This document shows positions 25,029 through 37,900 of a stretch of 64,000 nt of DNA, in pieces (position 1 is the stretch's first letter; every line of letters starts with the position of its first letter). The notes beneath the pieces are model-generated. The model saw nothing but the letters and a program-made list of their open reading frames with translations, did not search any database and was not told the origin of the DNA. The translations under genes and the position numbers were made by a program. The DNA is from Ailanthus altissimus (Eukaryota > Streptophyta > Magnoliopsida > Sapindales > Simaroubaceae): contig CAMPEX010000001.1 of assembly GCA_946807835.1 (NCBI GenBank), positions 7,827,001 through 7,891,000 of the forward strand, in the 5' to 3' direction.

Positions 25029-26012
25029 GGGTTATTTTTATGGGTGTCTTTGAGACTTGACTTAAACTTAAGGGTACTTTTGAGATTTAAAAAATAGTCT
25101 ACAATGTTCTTAGTATCGAGAGATGTCATAGAATAATTTAAATTTTTTATAAAATAATTATTATATCCTTAATCATTATCTTTTTAATTTATTTTAAATT
25201 ATTTTGGTACTTTTTTTAACTTCAATACTAAAATAAAAAAAATTTTTTTACAAAAGATATATTATTTTTATTTTTATCATTTATTTTAAATAATATTTTT
25301 TTAAGTTTGGTACTCTATGTATAATTATAATTTAAAATTTAAAATAAGTACAATTAACTATATTGTGGGAAGTGATTTTTATGAATAAATATGTAAAATT
25401 ATCCTTTTAACTATCTAAATTAAGAGATTTTATTATCTATTAAGTAAATATATAAAATTCTCTTTTATTTCTTTTTTTTTTACTTAATTATCCAAATTAA
25501 TTATACATTTACATGAGATGGATGATCAAATCATTGGATGATCTTACATAACTTATGTCTTGAAATTGAAGAGCATGAGTTATTTTTATTTCGTTTTTTA
25601 CTTGACCATTAAAACAAAAAAAATATATTTTTATAAAATATTTATTAGATTTCAATTAAGATTAAAATATTTAAAATTTTAAAAAAATGTTAAAAGATTA
25701 ATAATAAAAAATATTTTGTTTAATTTTTTTATTTTAGTATTCAAGTAAAAAAATAGAGTACAAAAATTGAAAATAATTATTTAAAATAAATGATAAAAAT
25801 AAAAATAATATATATTTTATAAAAAAATATTTTTATTTTAATACTCAAGTTAAAAAAGAAGAATACCAAAATAATCTAAATAAATTAAAAAAATAATGAA
25901 TAAAGGTATAATAGTCATTTTATAAAAAAATTGAAATATTCTATAACATTTTTCAATAACAAAAACATTGAAAATTATTTTTTAAATTTTAAAGCACCCA
26001 TAAAAATACCCT
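25029..26012. mobile_element. Non-autonomous MULE with ~250-bp TIRs and 9-bp TSD
   Basis: The left arm begins GGGTTATTTTTATGGGTGTC and the right arm, read on the minus strand, AGGGTATTTTTATGGGTGCT. The arms remain alignable for ~250 bp (shared words include TTATTTTGGTA, ATTATTTTTATTTTTATCAT and TTTTAAATAAT). The identical 9-mer TTAAATTAA flanks both ends (25020-25028, 26013-26021). The inner ~450 bp is AT-rich and non-coding. Long arms and a 9-bp duplication fit the Mutator superfamily. Confidence 0.85.
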
Positions 26013-26021
26013 TTAAATTAA

Positions 26022-27104
26022 ATAATATTACTATTTATCCAGACAAAAAGAATGTTGTCTATATATTACAGATATATATATATATATATACACACATGTA
26101 AAGAAGAGTTTACTAGTGCGAACCTTTCATAAGTACAAATAATATTTTAAAGCTATACAATAATTTATAATGTTAAAAAGACATTGTTTTGAATTTTATT
26201 TTGAAAAAAGGACGTACAAACCCTTAGGTTATAGCACAGTTACTATGTAAACTCCAAACGTTTGAAAATAATTATTCAGACCTCTGATGTATTCCGTCAA
26301 ACTTAACACAAAAAGGGCAAACTCATACTTTTGCGTAGAAAATGAAAAGACCACTGTTTCGTGCTGTCAGATCAACGACACGTGTCAATATTTTAAGGGG
26401 TTGATGTCTATTCCCACGCAGAAGTAGATGCCTTTGCATCTTCAATGATTTTTCAATATGGAAATGAAATGAAAAATCACATGCTAAAAAGAAAAAAAAA
26501 AAAGAAGAAAGAAAACAATTTGCTAAAATGAACAATTGGAGCGAAGGGCAAAAATATAAAAGATCAACTGTTGAAACAGGATATCAAGTAAAACCTTGCA
26601 TGATTAGAAAAAAAATCCTTCGTTTTGTTTCGGAAAAAATGGGTTATTGATATATTTTTTTATCAAAATAGTTTATACTTTTTAAATTTTCACTCAAAAT
26701 CTAGCATTCAGTTGAAGGTTTGGTATATTGGGCTAAAGGATTATGACATGCATGTTTAGTTTTAAGGTTTGGGTTTTGATTTTTTTTGGGTTTTTTTTCG
26801 GTGATGTCGTTTAATATTTCTTATATTTCTTCTTTTGATATTTGTTTTTCTGAGATGTCTTTAATTTCATTTTTGTTATTTATGTCGTTAAATGCTATCA
26901 TGTGGTTAAACGTAGTCTTAGGGTTGTTGTATTTTGAATGTAAATGTGTTTTGACTGGTAAAATGTTACAAATGTAAATATGTATGAATGTGTTTGACTG
27001 GTTAAATATGCTAGAAATATTGATATATTTGAGTTTTCTGTTATTTATATATGTAAATATTTCTATATGAATGATCAATATGAAATTGTGTTTAAATCGT
27101 TGAT
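26022..27104. other. Non-coding sequence between MULE elements
   Basis: Contains (TA)n/(CA)n at about 26070-26097 and poly-A runs. The part 26190-26340 has the flavour of a MULE terminus (TAAACTCCAAACG..., GGGCAAACTCATACTTTTGC) and lies upstream of the transposase relic, but no partner arm was found within the window. Confidence 0.4.
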
Positions 27105-28720
27105 TTGCATAAAGTTGCATGTAGTGTGAACATGGCAAATGAGAGAAAATATGAGGGTGTTCCTGTGATTTTTAGGGTAATGGGGTTTAGGGAAACAATG
27201 AATTATGTCCTACTAAATAGTTACAGTTTGAATTCCATGCAAAAATATGTATGTGATGATAAGTTTAGTAGGGGTTTATTGCCTTCAGAAAAGTTCAAAA
27301 TTACTTCTTGGATATTTTGGAGAATGAAACAATTTTACTTAAAACAGATGATGACCTTGTTAGATTGTTGGAGGAATGTGTCAAAAAGGGGTGGTATCAA
27401 GTGATAATCAATTTTGAGGTGTTGCCTTTAATTATGGTTACATCCCCTCCTAAAGACTGAGTAAACCCTGTATTTTTCAAGTCAAAATGCTCTGTCAAAC
27501 CAAAGAGAAAGTTATTTAATGACCCTAATGTTGACTAAGGTCCAAGAAAAGATAGCACCAATAAACCAACAGCTCACCCCATGCCTTTAGTTAATGACTC
27601 TGATAGTGATAAACTTGAGCCATAGTCACAAGTGGATCAATCATCCATAATCCCCCAAAAGACCCTACTAGTACAGGATCCAAGCCCACCACATAATACC
27701 CAACCACAACCCATCCCAGTAGAAAATGACCCCAAATCCCAAGTAGCCTAGAAGATACCCATTCAAGAAGTGAGTGTAGTGATGGGCCAAATGAATCAGA
27801 TAAGGCTCATTTGTTTAAGTTAAACAGTGGTGAGGAATTAGGTGATGGTAAAGATAGTGAAGGTTAGGGTCATGTCAGAGGAATTAAGGGGGAAGTCAAA
27901 AAAGTTGAGGGCCAGAATAATAGTAGAGGAGTTAAGGGTCATTCTAATTTTGAAGATGAATTGGATAATATGTTATCCAATTATTCATCTGATGATGGAG
28001 AAGATGAGCTATACCCATCATCTGAAGATGGTGATGACCTTGTTAATATGCCTGCCCAATATGTAGGGAATGACTGGTGTGAAGATGGGCAGAGCAATAT
28101 ACGTGTGGGTTTAGAATTTGATGATGTGGCTCATGTGCGAAGGGTTATGACTAGTTACTATGTTAAGGAGGGTTTGGAGTTACAAAGACTGAAAAATGAG
28201 AAAAATGAGGTTTAGGGCTAGGTGTGCAGTTTTAGGATGCACATGATTTATATATACATCCCTTGTAAACTCTGGAACAACCTTCAAAATCTATCAACTA
28301 GTAGATCAACACACGTGTGATAAAAGATCTGAGAGCAAAAAAGCTCATTATAAGTGAATTGCTAATGAATTCAAAGCTGCCCTGAGGAGTAACCCTAAAA
28401 TGCCAGTTCAAGCTATCAATGATGAGTTAATTCATAAGTATGGGCTTTACAGTAATAGGAAGAAAATAGCTATGGAAAATATGAGAGCTATAAAAAAAAT
28501 TCATGGGAAACATGGTAATTCCTATAAAAAATTAAGCAAATATGTAGAAATTTTAAAGTCAAGAAATCCTAGGGTTTTGGTTAAGTTCAAAACTGAATTA
28601 AATGAGAAAGATGAATCTTTAAGGTTTGACAATTTTATAGTTAGTTATCTTGAACTAAAAATTGGGTTTCAGAGAGGTTGCAAGTGGTTTATAAGCCTTG
28701 ATGGTTTCATTGAATCTTAG
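27105..28720 (+). pseudogene. Truncated MULE (MuDR-type) transposase
   Basis: The pieces run left to right as in plant MuDR-type transposases. A PB1-like start lies at 27133-27430 (with LLKTDDDLVRLLEECVKKGW). Then comes an acidic linker (27961-28060, DNMLSNYSSDDGEDELYPSS), followed by the MuDR N-terminal domain VGLEFDDVAHVRRVMTSYYV at 28107-28170, and after frameshifts FKIYQLVDQHTCDKRSESKKAHYK. The frame 28400-28720 continues VQAINDELIHKYGL and ends FQRGCKWFISLDGF, which is just where the DDE catalytic domain starts; a stop follows within three codons and the catalytic core is missing. Frameshifts lie near 27400 and 28215. Non-functional. Confidence 0.8.
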
Positions 28721-29640
28721 TAAATAGCTTTGTTTCATGATCATCAATCCTCTTCTCCAGAATATGATACTGCGATGATAATATACCGGGTTTAAATTAT
28801 ACATAAGTAATTATAATCAATTTTTATAATCTAATACTCATTAATAACATAAGTAATTATAATTCAAGGAAAAAAAATTATTATATCATTGATTCAGTCG
28901 TTGGAAGGGCTTGGAATTCGTAGTTAGGCAGAACATCATCAGTGAATTAGGTGTTCTGAATCTCAACTTTCTCCAACTTAAGACTTCTTCTCTATATTCT
29001 CGATAGAATACGCAAGCTTACAGCTATGCGACATCCACACTCTTCTTATGTTTGTGGGGCACTAACTTCCTATGAACTTTCCTTTACAATATTTTAGATT
29101 TATTAATTATTATTAGAAAAAACAACAAAAGTATAAGGAAATTATACATATTTTTTTGTTGAACATAAAACCATAGTCCAACACCATCGAAGAGGATGTT
29201 TATAATAGTTTCATATAATAGGGTGCTCGTACCAGACCAATTTAGAAGATGCGAAAAAAAGTCTCCATTTTTACAGGTAAACAGCTCCTTACATCTTGGG
29301 ATCACATCACAAATTCACACCTGAGATGATGATAAATAAAAAATAACAATGTCAACAAAATATAACAATACTATTCTCTTATTTAATGTAAGATGAAAAT
29401 AATAATTTTTTATGTATCCCAATATGATAATGAATCGAAAAAATAGAATAACTCATCAAGAATGCATGACTAAATGAGTATAGGTTGTATGATTTCCTAT
29501 CTGAAGCGTCTGCTTTTCTAACATTCACTAACTTTTTAATTAGAGTTGTGCATAAGCTATTGTAGAGTATATTTTATATAATCATACCCCAATGATAGGC
29601 ATTAAAAATTTATAAAATACATAAAATAGACATATTTTTA
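28721..29640. other. Unassigned non-coding sequence
   Basis: No similarity recognised. It starts right after the truncated transposase and ends at the family A LTR fragment. A minus-strand frame at 29084-29305 has no motif. Confidence 0.4.
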
Positions 29641-30625
29641 CAAGTGTGAACCTAGAGAGCTTCATTGTATGAAGTGTACTCGTTATACACTGGGGTAGTA
29701 CACCGGGTCGAATAGTTCGATCCGGGAAGATATCGAAAAGTAAGAATTATTTCAAGGTCCCTCGAGAAGCCGATAGGGTTTAAGTGTTAAGCCTAAAATA
29801 TTGGCAAGTGAAACTTGCCACTTCATCCATTTAATTGGTTGCCACATGTCATATCATTAATTTGTAATGGCATAACATGTGGCATATGAGTAATAATTTA
29901 TTTTCTACCAATTAAAAAAGAATTCGACCTTTTAAAATACTAAAGCTAAATGATTTCTCATTAAGTATGTGCTGGTAAAACATTACAATTGAGATGTATT
30001 TATTTAATAGTCATTTGAAAACAAAATAGTGATGCATTCTCATGATTTAAATATTGGTCAATTAAATTCAAGTATTACTAATGTGATTAGTGAAGTTTAT
30101 TTAGAAGCATGAGGTGTCAAAATAAATGGAAATTGAATAAGTATTTCAGTCACCTTTTAGTTTGAAATCATTGTCATACTTTTTGTACAAGTATGAGATG
30201 GCTTAAAAAAATTATATTTGAATAAGATATTGGCCACTCATTTTTCCATTATTTGGCCACCTCGCATGACAATGCCACTAAGCTTATTTTATAAGCTTTG
30301 TCATGCTTAAAGAAAAGACCTCTCATATGCTTCTAATTGGCTAATTTTGGCAGCAGCATTTGCTATATAAGGAATGCTTCTTTATTTGTTAAAAGTAGTG
30401 AATTAACAAGTGAATGAAACTTATTTGGCCGAGAAACTATATGAAGCAACAATTACTTCATAAATAATTCATGTTGAGTAATTAAGCTACCATTCTAGCT
30501 CCACAATTTTACTAGAGTTACAAAGTAGAATTGCTTGTGAGATTACTTCAGGGTGAGCTCTAAAAATAGAAACTACCTCGAATTATCTTCAAGGATAATT
30601 TCTAATCTAAGTAATGTATTTCAAA
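29641..30625 (+). mobile_element. Family A LTR, 3' half
   Basis: It aligns to positions 36725-37720 of the complete family A solo LTR. Matching blocks include GACCTAGAGAG..., TATGAAGTGTACTCGTT.TRCACT and, ~850 bp on, CCATTCTAGCTYCACAATT...AGAATTG followed by CTTCA.GGTGAGCTC. The 5' half is missing and the right end runs into gypsy sequence with no TSD, so this is a truncated copy. Confidence 0.7.
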
Positions 30626-30772
30626 TCCTTTAGCAATTAACTATTGGGCAACGACTTCTGCCTCATTATTCCTATATTTCTCCAGAAAGACTTTAATCTT
30701 AAATTGGAGAAATGATTCTTTTGTGCTGTTCTCTTTGATCTTTTTTTCAAGGTGCTGCTCAATTTTCTTTTT

Positions 30773-31260
30773 TCATTTCTTTATATGCTTTAATGCCTTC
30801 TTTCGAATGTAAGGATTCAACATATCTATGTCTTTAAGCTCCTTGGCATTTGAGTGTATCACATCAATGCTACCATAGTCTTCACTTTCAGATGGCAACT
30901 TGATTTTTTTGAAGAATCTAAATGTCGTGGTGTCATCTTGCACCCTCATAGTCATCTCTCATTTTTTAACATTAATGACCATACGTCACGTGGCTAGGAA
31001 TGGTATTCCAAAGATGAAGGGGATCTCCTTATCTTCTTCAATGTCCTTATCCATCTTTATTAGCATGTCTTCTATGATTCACTTTAGATAGGCGATAAAG
31101 TAATTAGCAAGTTGAAATGTGACATTTACAAGCTTTGCTCCTCTCAAACTTAGTTTGTTGTAGACAGAAAGGGGCATGAAATTAATACTGGCTCCTAGAT
31201 CGCATATAGCTTTACCAAGGTCATAATTACCAATAGAACATGGTATGGTACATCTCCTAG
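30773..31260 (-). pseudogene. gypsy retropepsin relic
   Basis: Minus-strand reading gives CTIPCSIGNYDLGKAICDLG, ASINFMPLSVYNKL, then EDKEIPFIFGIPFLATWR and MTMRVQDDTTTFRFF. This is the plant gypsy aspartic protease with its 'flap-ILGRPFLAT' tail. The catalytic D-S-G triad reads D-L-G here, so the enzyme would be dead even without the in-frame stops. Confidence 0.8.
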
Positions 31261-31767
31261 TATATTTAAGATTAGAAAGTAGTTTATTCTAAAGAATGGT
31301 GCTACACTCCTCTATCAATGCTACGGTCTCATAAGCCTCTAGTCTTGTCTTCATAAAAATGACACTCTTCATGAATTTGAGTAACTAGGTATTTATTCAA
31401 ACATATCTGTAAAAGGAATATTGATATGTAATTTCTTAAACATTTTAAGAAGTTTAGAGAATTGCTTATCTAATGTCTTCTTTTACAACCTCTGAGGGAA
31501 TGATGGAGGTGAAATGTATAATTGTATGAGTTGTTTCTATACATTAGGACTAGTATTTTTTACTAATTTGTCACTTTTCTGTACATCATAATTTTTCTGC
31601 ACTTATATACCAGTTTCTACATTTTTTCCTGTCGAATTTTCTGCATTTGTATGCTACTCATCTTTCGTTTATACACTTTATGGATTATTTTGCTGCATAT
31701 TTTCAATTTTCGTACTTGTATTGTACTTCTGTATCCTTTGAGAAAAAGAAATAGACGATTTGTATGG

Positions 31768-32650
31768 CTACACATTATCTTTATGCACTTTTTTCTCCTT
31801 CTTGCTTAATGGTAATGGTTTGGATGTGTTTTCATGTATAATCTTACCACTTCTTAAGTTGACGGTTTGGTATTGCTCTATATTTTCTCTTAAATTTGTC
31901 TTGGTGTCGCTTAGTAGAGTGCCTTGAGGCCGCTTATTAATGGCTGTAGTAAGTTTTCCCATTTAGATCTCTAAGGTCTTTAATGATGTTGAATGATTTT
32001 GTAGAATGACATCATTGGACATCATATATTGCATGAATATGTCTTCCAAAGTTGGCATCTTTTCTTACGAGGGCTAGAATCCTGTGGGATTCAATGGTCT
32101 AGATTATTCCCCTTGATTGTCACACTGAGAGAAGATGGGATGAAATCTCTACCTCAGATTGTAGAAACTTGATTATGGGTTAGTTTGTTGTCGATTAAAA
32201 TTGCCCGCATAATTTACTATTTTTATGCACTGCCCATTCATATGGTTATCACCATAAAAGTTGTATATCACTTACTAGGTTTTGATGGAGTTTAATACAT
32301 CAAACTTTTTGGATAATGTATTGATTTATGCTACCAATACATTAAATGCATTAATTTCATGTATACCGGTGACTTTCCTTGGTATAACTTTCTCTAGTGA
32401 CTATTGGTAACTCTCAAATGTCATCTCCTCTAGTAGATTATAAGTCTCATCCGTTGATTTATTTATTATAGCTCATTCAACAACGGTATTTACAATGGCC
32501 TTCAAATGGCCTACTAATCCATTATAGAATGTTTAGTTTCTCAACATATCCTTGAAGTGTTTTCATACCTCATACAATGACTCGCCATCAATCTAACTAA
32601 ATGAGATGATATCATTCTTTATCTTTGTTGTCTTTGCAGGTGGGAAGAAC
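31768..32650 (-). pseudogene. gypsy gag relic
   Basis: Minus-strand stretches read PPAKTTKIKNDIISFS, DGESLYEVWKHFKDMLRN, TFYNGLVGHLKAIVNT and DETYNLLEEMTFES: the retrotransposon gag domain (usual form DGESLYEAWERFKDLLR, TFYNGL). The downstream 31768-31962 frame holds the linker MGKLTTAINKRPQGTLLSD followed by QTVNLRSGK, standard between gag and protease in Athila/Tat elements. Several stops and shifts. Confidence 0.8.
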
Positions 32651-33267
32651 TTGGTTAAGAACTTTTATACTGGATCATCCCATGTTGATGTGGATCTAGA
32701 TGGCAATGATATCAACCAACTCTTGGTTTTATCTCTTAAAGAAAAAAGGGAATAATCTTAGTCGGATGACATCGTTTGAGACTTTGTTGTACTTGAAATA
32801 TTACAAATTTTTAAGAAATTTATGATATGAATGTTAGGATCGTTATTGGGAGTTCCACTAAACTGTACAGTCTCTTCCAGCATTTGAATAATATTCAGCT
32901 TGATCACAAAGTTATTATCGATAACGGTTACTCACCAAATATTAGATTGAACACTATTTGTAGTAGAGACTGCATACTCTTTCAATGCTCTCTATGGTAT
33001 TATAGGCTCAAACATTGGATTATTGATATGATCGTTGTTCTCCTCCATGTTTAACTATCATTGCCGTTGTTCACATCAAAATCTTTGCAATGTTCATTAG
33101 ATCTTAGGATCAAAAGAAGTCAAATCATCACTTTTCCCATTTCACATGAACTGTTAAAGCAAAATAAAAGAAAAATCAAAATAAAAAGAAGAAAATAAAA
33201 TAAAATAAACTATGAATTAAAAGCAAGTGGCTTAGTATTAGTATTGATTTAAGAATAAAAAGATATA

Positions 33268-33287
33268 ATCCCCAATAATGAGGCCAA
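33268..33287 (-). promoter_or_regulatory. Degenerate gypsy primer-binding site
   Basis: The minus strand reads TTGGCCTCATTATTGGGGAT, against the usual plant Athila/Tat form TTGGCGCCGTTGCCGGGGAT. Five of the six differences are C-to-T or G-to-A changes. Confidence 0.65.
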
Positions 33288-34972
33288 AAACTTGATATAT
33301 GCTACAATGACCAAGTGCAAGCATATGATAACGTATCAACTAATATAGAATTTTAAGTCAAAGTATCGATCCATATGGACTATACGATCTAATTCTTTTA
33401 ATCAAGTATTAAAATTTTAACTACTTAACTTTTACCTAGAAAAAATAAAATTTGAAACTTAATGAATTAACCTAATTTTATTAAATTAAACTAAACCTAA
33501 TTAACAAATAAAACTAGAGTTGAACTCACAAATTAAGAATAAGTAAGGGTTTTAACTTATCTCCTAATATTTCATTAAAATCATTAATTTCTTAGTTAAT
33601 CCCTTGATACGAATTGATTGGTTAGACTCTAATCTCATCACAAGCCTCTGTCGATGGTCGAGTGACTATATTACACATTCTAACAACTACTTATATGTTT
33701 ATGGTAATCAATTTAGAATGTAATTAATTAAACCAGGTCTAAATCACACTATACACGCCATCTAGGTATATGTCTATCCTACATGAAACTCATAGTTGTT
33801 CCATATAATCATGCATCAAACTATCATAGGTTAAACACATGAATCCCTTTGTTAAATTCATCATGGTTTCTCAATCATTCAAAATATTGGCCAAATATAA
33901 TGAAAGCATTAAACGTAGATAAAATGAATTAATTATAATGTATTAAGTTCATAAACTAAGAAAGTTAATAAAATCCAACTACATATTAAGTTCAAAAGTT
34001 TAACCCTAGAAATAAAATCTTAGGTCATGGTGAAATAAATATTTTTAAAGTTTATCAAGAAGAATATCATGAAAATCATAGAAAACTAAAAAGATAAAGA
34101 GCTGAAAAGATAAAACTAATTTTTCTATAGTCTTCAATCTATATTTAGTTTGAATTGTTGATTTTTCTGACTTTTACAAAGTTATGCAAATTTTGCTACT
34201 CGTTGACCTAATACTATTTTTCGTGGGTGCTAATTTTAATCTTCGAATAATCGAATTCATTATTGTGTAAACATTTCACATAACATTCTAGAAACGAGAA
34301 TCTCATGACATTAAATGTGAAATCTACCCAAACTTGGTATGTTTAATTAATTTAGTATTTAACATGAAACCCAGAACATAACTAGTGCCAAAGATAAATG
34401 CGGCCCACTGGGAGTGAAGCCCCGCTTTGGGCAAAAAATAAAATAAAAAATCTTTAAAAATATTTGAAAAATAATGCTAAAGTTCCTCGTAAATTCACTA
34501 TAAGTCCAGGTAAAATATAGCCTTTGTATCAAATAGCCTCGTATTATTTAAGTTAACCCTAACTCAGAACCGTGTCTTCATCATTGGACATAATGATAAT
34601 GCTTGAAAACACTCACCTTGGACTTGGTGGTATAATAGCGAAAAATGCTTACCCCATGATTTTAAAACTTAATATTATTAGAGATATTTATGGAAAATAC
34701 TAAGGTGGTCTATAGGAGATACTTTAGGTATTATGGAATCATTAATGATGTAAGAAAATACTTAGTGATCTATATCAATAATAAGAAACTCGATCATGGA
34801 TCCTTCGTGGACGTAGGCAATTTTGGGTCGAACCACGTATATCTTGTGTCTTGTTGATTGATTGATTTTATTTATCTTTATTAATCTATTGATCTTATGT
34901 GTTCTTACTTATAGTATGAGTTATGATTTTTACTGTGCATAGAATTAAAACGATATCAAGGTTATGGGTTAG

Positions 34973-37900
34973 TGTTGGGAGTGGATTTTTCAAGGGTGTT
35001 TACATGTGGGTTTTGTGTTTAACAACAAAATATACATATCTCATACATATAAGTATACAACAGAAGCTTAAAACTTTGCAGTAAACACAATTATTATATA
35101 TTAAAGGAATTAACAAAAACGAAATTGAGAAATAACCCTTGAAGCCTTTGGATCAAAATTGTTGAAGTCCGCCAAAATGTAATCTTTGATCAATTCTAGT
35201 AATCGACAATGGTGAGTTTGATTATCTAGAATGATAGTCTTTCATCCAGCAAAAGTTTAACAACTTAAACTTATGTTCTTGATTTTTTCTTTTAATTAAC
35301 ACTTAATCAATTAATCAAAACCTCTTTTGCTAAATTGGTTTTAATGCCTTATAAAAGAAAATTATGAAACTTGAATCCAACAATCAGAAAACAATTTCTC
35401 TTTTCTCTCTTTGTAATGGCTGACCAAGCTTTTAGCAAAATGAAAATTTAACAACTTTATGAATTTAATTACATTTGGCTAATATATACAAATGAATTTA
35501 ATTTCAATTTATTACACTTAATTTCACTTAATTTCAATTTGCATTTAACCTAACTTAACCATAGTTAACTCTTAATTCTAGTTAGGTTAAATGAACGTTT
35601 AAATATTCTAACCATAGTTAACACTTAACTCTAGTTAGGTTAAAAGTGTTGGGATTTGTGCTTACGTGCCATCCCTTTTATGTATAAATATTTGCTTTAT
35701 GTTTATACATTTATGATTTCAATAAATCACTAATTATTTTATTTATAAATATGGTAAGATGCTTGTAACGTTTTAGACATTGTATGATCTGAACGAGTTC
35801 AGATCTGATCTAAAGGAGTTTAGATCAGAACTAAGAGTTAGTAAAATCTAAAGAGTTAGAGCCTTGTCTGAAATGGGACAAAGACCTAAGAATATATTAA
35901 TAATGACATAGTTGCAATGGGTTGCAAATGGTGCTAAGAAATATTGTTATGCAAATATGTTCTTAAATTTCATGTTCCTGATCTACCTTCACTAATGCGG
36001 GTCTGCTAGTGAAGATCTTAATATATATATATATATAGATCAGTGTATGTCTATATCTAGATAGTCCAGATGGTTAATCTTAGCAGACCATGAGTTTAGT
36101 GGAAACTCGTATAGAGATACAAGTATTCAGTAAGGACTGAATATTGAACAGACTCACAAAGATCTCCAATAGACATCCCATAAAGCCGTCAATGGAGGAT
36201 CTTTCGAGTTGAGTAGTATTCGTGGTCCTTAGACCTGAGTGCCACGGTGGACTTGTGAGTGATTCATCATACTTTGGTTCCACACATGTCAGATACCTTT
36301 CATGGTCTGACCGCTGGGTGTCGCTGGGTATGGTCTGATGCTCATGGAGTCCGGTGTGTACAGATATGGGATCCATCAACTCAATTGGATGAGTAAAATA
36401 TCATGTAACTCAAAGATTGTATTTCAGAAAGTCTTATGGCCATAAGCAGACATCCAAGAATTTCTTGGGAAAATAATATCGTGAAAGTGTTTACGGATAT
36501 TATTTATTGAAATATAAATCTAGAGATAAGTTTATGGTTGAGCACATGGAGACTTGACGGTGTTGATCTATATCTCCGCTCTTCTAGGATATTTATGATG
36601 GAAGGATTATACGAATATGTTATAACCTCAACTTGTATGGTCTAATGCGCCGTTTTGTAATATCTGTAACATGTGTGTGGGACATTGTTAACGGACGTGT
36701 GAAATAGTTTCATATGACAAATCGGGCATGGACCTAGAGAGTCTCACAATATGAAGTGTACTCGTTGTGCACTAGGGCGGCGAATTGGATTCAATAATTA
36801 ATCCAACAATTTTCAGCAAAATGAAAAATGTTTCTAAGTTCCTTTTATTATTCACTTGTCAATAATTGAAGATAAAACACATTATTGGTTTACAAGAGTT
36901 GTTAACCAATAAGAAATTGACAAGTGACAAAATCTTGCTCCATAAATTATTTACCATGTATTTACCTATTTACCTTGCTTGGTAAATACATATATGGTAA
37001 ATGTAAATAATCAAAATAGTTTTGAATTATTAATATTTTATATATTAATCAAATTATTATTATTAATTGGAATAAGTGGCAAACACCATTTACTAATGGA
37101 GAATGCACTTGTTATTAATAATAAGGAAAGTTTACCACTTTGTAATTCTTAAATGATGCACTAAGGAAGTGGTAAAACCACTTAATATTGATTAAATGCC
37201 ATTTACTCTCTAGAAATTGATTCAATTGGTTGAATCAAATTGGTGAGTGAAAAATATGATAGATTAATATTTGTAATGGCAAACATGGTTAAGTGGTGGT
37301 GGAGCACTAAGATAAATCATTCTTTGCACTTAAGAAAGAATTGAAAGAGTTCAATGTGTGCAAGAGAGAGTGAAATTCGTTCTAGGAGAAAAGAGAGAGA
37401 ATTGAGAGCTTTTCCTAAGTGTTTTTCTCAAAGTGTTGAGAGAAAATGCAAAGGCTTACCAAGCTACAACATATAGAGTTGTAAAGAACTATAGAAAACA
37501 CCAAATTCTTCTCATCTCTTGGTAGTAATCATAAGGACAAATTGTTTTAAGTGTTAAAATAATCATTTGCTGGAAATTCAAGGCTGCCATTCTAGCTTCA
37601 CAATCCCACCGGATTTAGTTGTGAACTAGAATTGTGCAAGGGAACACTTCAAGGTGAGCTCAACAAAATTGAAGCTTGGAGTTCTTGAAGATTTGTAAAG
37701 CTACCTTCATATCCGGGTAGGTTATTTATTTGTTATTCATTTTATATCATGCATGAAATATATATATGAGATATATATATGTACTTGAATGATCATATAT
37801 GATTGAATATGTAACATATTGTTTAATATGTATGAATACTTCCGTTGCGTATTTAATTTTTGAAATTATACACATCACACACCATATAACACAACAAAAA

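Larger units (their letters stand above)
30640..34650 (-). mobile_element. Ty3/gypsy (Athila/Tat-like) element relic
   Basis: On the minus strand the order from right to left is: presumed 5' LTR (about 33290-34650), degenerate primer-binding site (33268-33287), leader, gag (about 32650-31760), retropepsin (about 31260-30770). It is then cut off before reverse transcriptase by the family A LTR fragment. The 33700-33870 stretch (CACACTATACACGCCATCTA, CATGCATCAAACTATCATAG) is sequence I associate with plant gypsy LTR/leader regions. The left LTR is not present. Gag and protease have many stops. Confidence 0.7.

Noticed and set aside
26190..26590. Terminal arm of the MULE that owned the transposase at 27105-28720
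   Set aside because: The sequence has the right style, but no inverted partner or 9-bp TSD could be found.
28721..29640. Catalytic part of the MULE transposase
   Set aside because: No DDE-type motifs or open frames follow the stop at 28720; the transposase is truncated there.
36080..36379. 99-codon minus-strand frame as a gene
   Set aside because: It is wholly within a solo LTR and is not kept open in the other LTR copies.
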